A DNA stretch of 11,613 bases, taken from contig JAGWRY010000006.1 of assembly GCA_028869495.1 (NCBI GenBank), positions 1-11,613 of the forward strand, given 5' to 3'. The stretch comes from Elusimicrobiota bacterium (GTDB taxonomy: Bacteria > Elusimicrobiota > Elusimicrobia > UBA1565 > UBA9628). Every line of letters starts with the position of its first letter. Position 1 is the first letter of the stretch. Of this stretch, positions 1-5,962 are shown piece after piece. A program made the position numbers and the translations under genes. The notes below the pieces were generated by a model. It had not been told where the DNA came from, ran no database searches, and was given only the letters and a program-made list of their open reading frames with translations.

Positions 1-16
1 GCCGCACGGAGAGACC

Positions 17-1522
17 ATGAGCACGGCGACCCTTCCCGACCTCCATCCTCTTCTGAAGGACTTCCTGTCCCGCCAGAGGCACAAGCTGCTGATCGACGGC
101 GCGCCCGTCGACGCGGCCTCGGGCCGGACCTTCGAGACGCTGAACCCCGCGACCGGCGAGCGCCTCGGGACCGTCGCCGAGGGCGCCGCCGCCGACGTCG
201 ACCGCGCGGTCGCGGCCGCCCGAAAGGCGCTGTCCGGGCCCTGGGCCAAGCTCTCCCCCGCCGAGCGCGAGCGCGTCCTGCACAAGGCCGCGGATCTTCT
301 CGAGTCGCGCGCCGAGGCCTTCGCCCAGCTCGAGGTCCTCGACAACGGCAAGCCGATCCGCGAGGCCAAGAACGGCGACCTGCCGCTGGCGGTCGGCCTC
401 CTGCGCTACTTCGGCGGCTGGCCGACGAAGATCCACGGCGAGACGACGCCGGTCTCCGTCCCCTACTTCCCGGGCGCCAAGTTCCTCCATTACACGGTGC
501 GCGAGCCGGTCGGCGTCGTCGGCGCGATCATCCCGTGGAACTTCCCGCTGCTGATGGCCGTCGAGCGCCTCGCTCCCGCCCTGGCCTGCGGCAACACGGT
601 GGTCCTCAAGCCGGCCGAGCAGACGCCCCTGGCGGCTCTCTGGCTGGGCGAGCTCCTCCTGGAGGCCGGCGTTCCGCCCGGAGTCGTCAACGTCGTGCCC
701 GGCTTCGGGCCGACGGCCGGGGCCGCGATCGCCGCGCACATGGGCATCGACAAGGTGACGTTCACGGGCTCCACGGAGGTCGGCCGCGAGGTGGTCAAGG
801 CCTCGGCCGGCAACATGAAGCGCCTCTCGATGGAGCTCGGCGGCAAGTCGCCGAACATCGTCTTCGCCGACGCGGACCTGGACGCCGCGGCCAAGGGAAT
901 CTTCATGGGCGTCTTCTACAACCAGGGCCAGTGCTGCTCGGCGGGCTCGCGCGTCTTCATCGAGAGATCGATCTACGACAAGGCGCTGGAGGCGTTCGCC
1001 GCCAGGGCGAAAACGGTCCGACAGGGGAATCCCCTGGATCCGAAGACGCACATGGGGCCGCTGGTTTCGGCGGAACAGCGCGATCGCGTCCTGTCTTACA
1101 TCGAGTCGGGCAAGAAGGAAGGCGCTCAGCTGCTGGCCGGCGGCGCCGCCGCGCCGGGCGCCGGCTTCTTCGTCCAGCCCACCGTCTTCGGAGGGGTCAA
1201 GGACGAGATGACCATCGCCCGCGAGGAGATCTTCGGGCCCGTCGCCTCGGTGACGCCCTTCGACACCGTCGAGGAGGCCGTCGCGCGGGCCAACGGCACC
1301 GACTACGGCCTGGTCTCGGCGGTCTGGACCAAGGACGTCAAGAAGGCCCACCGGATGGCGCAAATGATCAAGGCCGGCACGGTCTGGATCAACTGCTACC
1401 ACTTCGTGGACGCGGCCGCGCCCTGGGGCGGCGTCAAGCAGTCCGGCTACGGCCGCGAGAAGGGCCCGTGGGCGATCGAGAACTACACGACGCTGAAGTC
1501 GGTCTGGGTGGACCTGAACTGA
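17..1522 (+). CDS. NAD(P)+-dependent aldehyde dehydrogenase (class 1/2 type, possibly phenylacetaldehyde dehydrogenase)
   Basis: A 501-residue soluble aldehyde dehydrogenase, full length for the family, which oxidises an aldehyde to its acid with NAD(P)+. Visible hallmarks are the cofactor-site PWNF (N175) and LKPAEQTP (K198), the FTGSTEVG loop at about 249-256, the general base in MELGGKSPN (E273), the nucleophile in NQGQCCSAGS (C307 by alignment to the middle cysteine of ALDH2), and EEIFGPV (E404). The ATG at 17 is preceded by GGAGAG at 8-13. The stop overlaps the next start (TGATG), so it is translationally coupled to the enoyl-CoA hydratase. Next to Paa-like genes it could be a FeaB/PadA-type phenylacetaldehyde dehydrogenase. 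Alternatively it could oxidise the semialdehyde produced on ring opening when no PaaZ fusion is present. The family assignment is secure. The substrate is an inference from context. Confidence 0.93.
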   Translation: MSTATLPDLHPLLKDFLSRQRHKLLIDGAPVDAASGRTFETLNPATGERLGTVAEGAAADVDRAVAAARKALSGPWAKLSPAERERVLHKAADLLESRAEAFAQLEVLDNGKPIREAKNGDLPLAVGLLRYFGGWPTKIHGETTPVSVPYFPGAKFLHYTVREPVGVVGAIIPWNFPLLMAVERLAPALACGNTVVLKPAEQTPLAALWLGELLLEAGVPPGVVNVVPGFGPTAGAAIAAHMGIDKVTFTGSTEVGREVVKASAGNMKRLSMELGGKSPNIVFADADLDAAAKGIFMGVFYNQGQCCSAGSRVFIERSIYDKALEAFAARAKTVRQGNPLDPKTHMGPLVSAEQRDRVLSYIESGKKEGAQLLAGGAAAPGAGFFVQPTVFGGVKDEMTIAREEIFGPVASVTPFDTVEEAVARANGTDYGLVSAVWTKDVKKAHRMAQMIKAGTVWINCYHFVDAAAPWGGVKQSGYGREKGPWAIENYTTLKSVWVDLN

Positions 1523-2316
1523 TGCCCGCCGCCGAGTCGGCCGCGGAGGTCCTCGTCGAGCGCGACGGCGCGGTCGCCGTCCTGACGCTCAACCGGCCGA
1601 AGGCTCTCAACGCGCTGTCCGTCCCCGTGATGAAGGCCCTCGCGGCGGCCCTCGAGTCCGCCGAGACCGACGAGGCCGTGCGCGCGATCGTGCTGGCGGG
1701 CTCGCCGCGCGCCTTCGCGGCCGGCGCCGACATCGGCGAGATGAAGGATCTCGCGGGCTCCGGCGAGGCCGAGGCGGCGCTCTCCGAGCACCTCGCGCGC
1801 TGGGACAAGGTCGGCCGCTGCCCGAAGCCGACGATCGCGGCCGTCTCCGGCTTCGCGCTCGGCGGCGGCTGCGAGCTGGCGCTGGCCTGCGACCTGATCG
1901 TCGCCTCCGAAACGGCCGTCTTCGGCCAGCCCGAGGTCCAGATCGGCGTGATCCCGGGGGCCGGCGGCACCCAGCGCCTGACGAAGGCCGTCGGCAAGGC
2001 GCTGGCGATGGACATGGTGCTGACCGGCCGGCGCCTGACCGCGCGCGAGGCGCTGGCCGCCGGCCTCGTCAGCCGCGTCGTCGCGCCCGAGGCGCTCCTG
2101 GACGAGGCCAAGGGGCTCGCGCGCCGGATCGCGGAGCTGGCGCCGCTGGCCGTGCGCGCCGCGAAAGCCGCGGCGGCCGCCGCGGCCGACCGCCAGCTCG
2201 ACGCGGGCCTGGCCCGCGAGCGCGGGCTCTTCTACCGCCTGTTCGACACCGCCGACCAGAAGGAGGGCATGCGCGCCTTCGCCGAAAAGCGCCCCCCTCT
2301 CTTCAAGGGGAAATGA
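1522..2316 (+). CDS. Enoyl-CoA hydratase, crotonase type (PaaF-like)
   Basis: A 264-residue crotonase-fold enzyme that hydrates trans-2-enoyl-CoA to 3-hydroxyacyl-CoA in the cytoplasm. It has the CoA-binding LTLNRPKALNAL segment (about 21-32), the oxyanion-hole segments AFAAGADIGEM (about 64-74) and ALGGGCELALACD (about 112-124), and both catalytic glutamates of rat/human mitochondrial crotonase: E118 in GGCELA and E138 in FGQPE, followed by IPGAGGTQRL. The start chosen is the ATG at 1522, inside the TGATG shared with the aldehyde dehydrogenase stop. Open frame further upstream is only antisense/alternate-frame shadow of that gene. No strong Shine-Dalgarno is seen, so coupling probably provides initiation. 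In a phenylacetate-type route this would be the PaaF step, the hydration of 2,3-dehydroadipyl-CoA. General short-chain beta-oxidation is equally compatible. Confidence 0.9.
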   Translation: MPAAESAAEVLVERDGAVAVLTLNRPKALNALSVPVMKALAAALESAETDEAVRAIVLAGSPRAFAAGADIGEMKDLAGSGEAEAALSEHLARWDKVGRCPKPTIAAVSGFALGGGCELALACDLIVASETAVFGQPEVQIGVIPGAGGTQRLTKAVGKALAMDMVLTGRRLTAREALAAGLVSRVVAPEALLDEAKGLARRIAELAPLAVRAAKAAAAAAADRQLDAGLARERGLFYRLFDTADQKEGMRAFAEKRPPLFKGK

Positions 2317-3125
2317 GCATGCCCGCCGAGACCTCCGCCCCCGAGTTCCTGTCCGAGACCAAGGACGGCGTCCTGCGCCTGACGCTGAACCGTCCCGAGT
2401 CCCTGAACGCGCTGACCGGGACGATGCTCAGGGGCCTGGCCGACGCGGTGACGAAGGCCGGCCGCGACGCGTCGGTGCGCGCGATCGCGCTCGCCGGCGC
2501 GGGCCGCGCCTTCTGCGCGGGCGCCGATCTCGGCGACGTGAAGATGAGGATGGCCGACGGGTCCTTCGAGCACGGCGCCGAGCTGCGGAAGGCCTTCAAC
2601 CCGCTGATTCTCTCGATCCGAAGGATCGAGAAACCCGTCGTTTGCGCCGTTCAGGGAACGGCCGCCGGCGCGGGCGCGAGCCTGGCGCTGGCCTGCGACC
2701 TGAAGGTCTGCGCCGAGGACGCTAAGTTCCTGAACGCGTTCGCCAAGGTCGGCCTCGTGCCGGACTCCGGAATGACTTGGCTTCTGCCGAGAGCCCTCGG
2801 GCTGTCGCTCGCCTTGGAGCATGCGTGGCTGTCGAAGCCCATCACGGCCCAGCAGGCTCTTTCCTCCGGACTCGTCAATCGCGTCGTCCCCGCGGCCGAG
2901 CTCGAGGGCTCCGTCGGCGAGCTCCTCGGCAGGCTCTTCGCCGTCCCCCCGCTTTCGCTCGCGCTGACCAAGCGCGCGCTGAACCGCTCCCTCGAGGCCG
3001 CCTCGCTCGAGGACCAGCTGGAGTACGAGGCCCAGCTGCAGCAGTTCCTGGGCCGCACGAAGGACCACGCCGAAGGCATGGCCGCCTTCCTCGAGAAGCG
3101 GCCTGCGAAGTTCACGGGAGAGTGA
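2313..3125 (+). CDS. paaG: PaaG-like isomerase: 1,2-epoxyphenylacetyl-CoA isomerase / delta3,delta2-enoyl-CoA isomerase
   Basis: A 270-residue crotonase-fold protein that reads like E. coli PaaG: CAGADLGDV (about 68-76), FNPLI, KPVVCAVQGTAAGAGASLAL (about 107-126), AFAKVGLVPDSGMTWLLPR (about 142-160) and a C-terminus of the form GMAAFLEKRPAKFTGE. The two hydratase glutamates of its upstream neighbour are absent (AGAGASLA replaces GGCELA), while the PaaG catalytic aspartate is kept (D151 in LVPDSG). The family role is to isomerise the ring epoxide to oxepin-CoA and to move double bonds in the beta-oxidation intermediates. The start is the ATG at 2313 in an ATGA overlap with the previous stop, preceded by AAGGGG. 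A second ATG at 2319 is possible but less well spaced. This is the strongest single pointer to an aromatic acyl-CoA pathway here. Confidence 0.82.
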   Translation: MSMPAETSAPEFLSETKDGVLRLTLNRPESLNALTGTMLRGLADAVTKAGRDASVRAIALAGAGRAFCAGADLGDVKMRMADGSFEHGAELRKAFNPLILSIRRIEKPVVCAVQGTAAGAGASLALACDLKVCAEDAKFLNAFAKVGLVPDSGMTWLLPRALGLSLALEHAWLSKPITAQQALSSGLVNRVVPAAELEGSVGELLGRLFAVPPLSLALTKRALNRSLEAASLEDQLEYEAQLQQFLGRTKDHAEGMAAFLEKRPAKFTGE

Positions 3126-3126
3126 G

Positions 3127-3951
3127 ATGACCGAGCCCAACCGCGTCCGCGAAGAGAAGCTGCTGGCCAAGATCGCCGCCGGCGGCAAGATCGAGACCGT
3201 CGAGGAGATGAGCGACGAGTACCGCGGCCTGCTGACGAACCTGATGATGATGCAGGCCGACTCGGAGCTGGCCGGAGCCTTCGGCTACGTGCCCTGGATC
3301 GCCAAGTGCCCGGACATCAAGGAGACCCTGCAGGTCGCCCAGATCGTCAAGGACGAGGTCCGCCACGCGCGGGTCATGTACCGCCTGCTCGAGGGCGTCG
3401 GCGTCGACGTCGACGACTACTACAGGAAGCACAACTTCAACCTGCGCGTCGAGACGGAGGACATCGGGACCCTGCGCGCGGCCGACGACAAGCGCGTCAA
3501 CATCTTCTACTATCCGATCGAGGTCTGGGCCGACTTCATCATGTTCAACTTCTGCATGGACCGCGGCGCCGGCCACCAGCTCGAGGACAACCTCGACTGC
3601 TCGTACAAGCCCTGGTGCGACGGCATGGAGGGCATCTTCAAGGAAGAGGAGATGCACATGGCCCACGGCGACCAGTGGACGAAGCGCCTCTCCGAGGATC
3701 CGAAGACGCACGACGAGATCCAGGCCGCCTTCGACAAGTGGTATCCGCGCACGATGAACATCTTCGGCCGCGCGAACTCGCCGAAGAACGTCCTCTACCG
3801 CAAGTACGGCTTGAAGAGGCGCGACAACGACGAGGTCCGCCGGGCCTTCGCCGCCGACGTCGCGGCCAAGGCCGGCAAGTTCGGCCTGAAGGTCCCCGCG
3901 TGGACGCCGGTCGAAGCCAAGATGAGCGAGGAGCCGTTCATCCCCGGATGA
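3127..3951 (+). CDS. PaaA-like ferritin-fold diiron protein (phenylacetyl-CoA epoxidase catalytic subunit family)
   Basis: A 274-residue member of the PaaA/PaaC family of diiron oxygenase subunits. By recall it aligns with E. coli PaaA through most of its length: E47 in ADSELAG, the ExxH pair E77/H80 in KDEVRHARV, a conserved YPIEVWAD block at about 129-136, and the second ExxH, E174/H177, in KEEEMH. These are the expected carboxylate/histidine iron ligands. The NSPKN...RYG...DNDEVRR region (about 217-239) and the end LKVPAW also match. It stops about 35 residues short of E. coli PaaA and lacks the usual C-terminal tail. GGGAG at 3116-3120 lies 6 bases before the ATG, one base after the paaG stop. 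PaaA normally works with PaaB, C, D and E, none of which is in the window. Partners upstream of position 1, or a partner-independent relative, are both possible. Confidence 0.82.
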   Translation: MTEPNRVREEKLLAKIAAGGKIETVEEMSDEYRGLLTNLMMMQADSELAGAFGYVPWIAKCPDIKETLQVAQIVKDEVRHARVMYRLLEGVGVDVDDYYRKHNFNLRVETEDIGTLRAADDKRVNIFYYPIEVWADFIMFNFCMDRGAGHQLEDNLDCSYKPWCDGMEGIFKEEEMHMAHGDQWTKRLSEDPKTHDEIQAAFDKWYPRTMNIFGRANSPKNVLYRKYGLKRRDNDEVRRAFAADVAAKAGKFGLKVPAWTPVEAKMSEEPFIPG

Positions 3952-5030
3952 TCCGCCGCGTCGCCGTCGTCGGCGCCGGCACGATGGGGGCCGGCATCGC
4001 CCAGCTCTGCGCGCAGTCGGGCTTCTCGGTCAAGGTCCACGACCCTCGGCCCGAGGCCCTGGCGGCCCTGAAGGCGCGCCTCAAGAAGGGGCTCGAGACG
4101 GGCGTCCTCAAGGGCAAGCTGACGCCGCGCCAGGCCGACGCGGCCCTGCAGGCCGTCAGCGAGGCCCCCGCCCTCGCGGACCTGGCCGGGGCCGACCTGG
4201 TGCTCGAGGCCGCGCCCGAGGACCTCGCGCTCAAGCAGGGCCTGTTCGCGGAGCTCTCCGAGCGGTGCCCGGACGCCCTGCTCGCGACGAACACCTCGTC
4301 CTTGTCCGTCGCCGCGGTCTTCGCGCGCGCCCGCGCGCCGGAGCGCGCTCTCGGCGTCCACTTCTTCAATCCCCCCGTCGCGATGCGCCTGGTCGAGATG
4401 GTGCGCGCGCCCCAGACCTCGCCCGAGGCCTTCTCCGCGGCCTGGGACTTCGTCCTGTCGGGCCTCAAGCGCACGCCGGTGGACGTCAAGGACGTGCCCG
4501 GCTTCATCGTCAACCGCGCGATGCGGCCCTACTACGTCGCCAGCCAGCGCCTGGCCGGGCGCGCGCTCGGCGTCGCGGCGGCCGACGAGGCCTGCCGGAC
4601 CCTCGGCGGCGTCCCGATGGGGCCCTTCGAGCTGATGGACCTGATCGGCCTGGACGTCAACCTCGCGATCACGAAGAGCCTCTACGCGGCGCTCGGCCGG
4701 CCGGAGCGCTTCGCGCCGCCGGCCCCGCAGGAGGCCCTCGTCGCGCGCGGAGCGACCGGACGCAAGGCCGGGCTCGGCTTCTACCTGTACGACCGCGGCC
4801 GTCCCGTCGGCGAGAATCCGGACGCCCGGGAGCTCCTGCTCGAGGGCGGCGCGGCGGGCGGCGCCGCGTTCTGGGACTCCCTGCGCGGCGCGCTGGTCGC
4901 CGAGGCCGAGCGCGTCGTCTCCGAGGGAACGGCTTCGGCCGCCGACGTGGACGTCGCCGTCAAGCTCGCGATGAACTTCCCGAAGGGACCCTTCGAATGG
5001 CGAAGAGAAGGCACGGCCGCGCGGCCGTAA
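3948..5030 (+). CDS. 3-hydroxyacyl-CoA dehydrogenase (PaaH/FadB-like), short C-terminus
   Basis: A 360-residue NAD+-dependent dehydrogenase that oxidises (S)-3-hydroxyacyl-CoA. The Rossmann fold opens with VAVVGAGTMGAGIAQ (about 5-19). The catalytic-domain signatures LLATNTSSL, HFFNPPVAMRLVEMV (the histidine is the catalytic base) and DVPGFIVNRAMRPYY follow. The first helical domain includes GGVPMGPFELMDLIGLDV, and a second, partial copy ends in MNFPKGPFEW. The protein stops about ten residues after that motif, where relatives with two helical domains usually continue for some tens of residues. The start is the ATG at 3948 in an ATGA overlap with the paaA-like stop. A 77-residue ORF begins inside its last 34 bases, in another frame. 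It would act after the PaaF-like hydratase to give a 3-oxoacyl-CoA, but no thiolase is present in the window. Confidence 0.9.
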   Translation: MIRRVAVVGAGTMGAGIAQLCAQSGFSVKVHDPRPEALAALKARLKKGLETGVLKGKLTPRQADAALQAVSEAPALADLAGADLVLEAAPEDLALKQGLFAELSERCPDALLATNTSSLSVAAVFARARAPERALGVHFFNPPVAMRLVEMVRAPQTSPEAFSAAWDFVLSGLKRTPVDVKDVPGFIVNRAMRPYYVASQRLAGRALGVAAADEACRTLGGVPMGPFELMDLIGLDVNLAITKSLYAALGRPERFAPPAPQEALVARGATGRKAGLGFYLYDRGRPVGENPDARELLLEGGAAGGAAFWDSLRGALVAEAERVVSEGTASAADVDVAVKLAMNFPKGPFEWRREGTAARP

Positions 5031-5230
5031 GGCGGCGGCGCCCGGAGGGGCCGACCCTGCTCGAGCTCCTGAAGAAGGACCAGGCGCGCGTCCTGCGCGT
5101 GCTCGACGCGCACGGCGTCTCCTTCGACCCGGTCACCTACTTGACGCTGACCGCGCCGCTCGAGAAGGTCGCGGCCTGGCACGCGGTCCCGGACAAGCGC
5201 CGGTTTCTGGCCGACCTGCTCGGCCGCTGA
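4997..5230 (+). CDS. Small basic hypothetical protein overlapping the dehydrogenase gene
   Basis: A possible 77-residue protein that I do not recognise. The N-terminus is very basic (MAKRRHGRAAVRRRRP), followed by a probably helical segment LLELLKKDQARVLRVLDAHG (21-40) and the tail VSFDPVTYLTLTAPLEKVAAW. No membrane segment or metal motif is visible. The ATG at 4997 overlaps the dehydrogenase by 34 bases, with AAGGGA at 4983-4988 as a possible ribosome site. A GGAGGGG at 5044-5050 sits 6 bases before an in-frame CTG at 5057, so a shorter product from a rare CTG start is conceivable. The reading frame is open up to the convergent junction and fills it neatly, which argues for a gene. Alternatively it is the displaced tail of the dehydrogenase after a frameshift. 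No function is proposed. Confidence 0.5.
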   Translation: MAKRRHGRAAVRRRRPEGPTLLELLKKDQARVLRVLDAHGVSFDPVTYLTLTAPLEKVAAWHAVPDKRRFLADLLGR

Positions 5231-5250
5231 CGCCGCGCCGCCTCAGCGGC
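5223..5250. terminator. Inverted repeat between convergent operons, weak bidirectional terminator candidate
   Basis: GCCGCTGA (5223-5230) and TCAGCGGC (5243-5250) form a perfect 8-base-pair stem with a 12-base loop, lying exactly where the two operons converge. Both stop codons (TGA on each strand) are part of the stem. No T-tract follows on either strand, so it is not a canonical intrinsic terminator. The symmetry may simply arise because both genes end in a CCGCTGA string. Confidence 0.3.
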
Positions 5251-5962
5251 GGAAGTCCTGGATGCGGTGGACGTCCGGATGGGGCAGGACGGGCCGGCCC
5301 GAGTGCTTCGTCTCGAGCAGGAAGTGGCGCGCGGCCGGGAAGGTCTCGCGGAACAGGTTCACGTGGGCGGGCTCGTTCTCGAAGGACGCGGCCACGCGCC
5401 CCGCGGCCTTCACCCGGGCCAGCGCCTCGGCCTTGAACGCGAAGTCGGGCGCGTCGAAGGTCGGCTTGAGGATCAGCCGCGCCGAGGCCTCGCCGGGCTT
5501 CGGGAAGCCGTGCCTGGCCAGGGACTCCTCGGTCCCGGCGCGCATGCCCTCGTCGCGGCCGGTCATGTAGACGACGGTCCCCCCGCGCGCGGCGACCTCC
5601 TCGCAGTAGGCCGGCGCGCCGGAGACGACGTCGTCCTCGAGCAGGTAGCGGTTCTGGAAGAAGCGCGCGAACCAGAACTCGCGCAGGTCCTTGGCCAGGG
5701 CCTCGCGCAGGCCCGCGCCCCGGACCGTGTCGACGACCGAGTAGCGCAGGGACTCGCGGTCGATCGCGCGCAGCAGGCCCGCCGCCTCGGGGTCCGCGCT
5801 CTCGACGAGCTCCGCGAACTCGCGCAGGATGCGCAGGTGGCGCCGCGCGGTCGAGAACAGCGTGTCGTCCAGGTCGAAGACGACCTGCGCGCCGGGCGCG
5901 GCCTCGACGTCGGCCAGGACCGCGTCCAGCAGGCGCGCCTGCCGGGACTCCGGCGCCGTCAC
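5243..5962 (-). CDS. HAD-superfamily hydrolase, probable phosphatase
   Basis: A 239-residue cytoplasmic protein of the haloacid dehalogenase fold, which usually transfers phosphate from a small substrate to an aspartate and then to water. Motif I is VVFDLDDTLF (nucleophile D30, acid/base D32). Motif II is VVYMTGR (T134). Motif III is probably K166 in LILKPTF, or K177. Motif IV is the unusual FENEPAHVN (E195, E197, N202), where many HADs have two aspartates. The long helical insert between motifs I and II (about 40-115) is a cap. The start is a GTG at 5962, in a GTGA overlap with the transporter stop and with no obvious Shine-Dalgarno, so translation is likely coupled to the upstream gene. Pairing with an organophosphate antiporter suggests it dephosphorylates the imported compound. 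The substrate is unknown, and polynucleotide or acid phosphatase relatives are also possible. Confidence 0.8.
   Translation of the reverse strand: MTAPESRQARLLDAVLADVEAAPGAQVVFDLDDTLFSTARRHLRILREFAELVESADPEAAGLLRAIDRESLRYSVVDTVRGAGLREALAKDLREFWFARFFQNRYLLEDDVVSGAPAYCEEVAARGGTVVYMTGRDEGMRAGTEESLARHGFPKPGEASARLILKPTFDAPDFAFKAEALARVKAAGRVAASFENEPAHVNLFRETFPAARHFLLETKHSGRPVLPHPDVHRIQDFRR

Noticed and set aside
2232..3188. Long minus-strand open frames opposite the plus-strand operon (also 490-906, 1434-2111, 3112-3711, 3795-4513)
   Set aside because: They are shadows of genes with clear active-site motifs and show no coherent protein features.
4981..4995. Palindrome CGAAGGG-A-CCCTTCG just before the small ORF start, covering its possible ribosome site
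   Set aside because: It lies in coding sequence for the KGPF motif of the dehydrogenase, and the usable stem is only five base pairs; too weak to call a regulatory hairpin.
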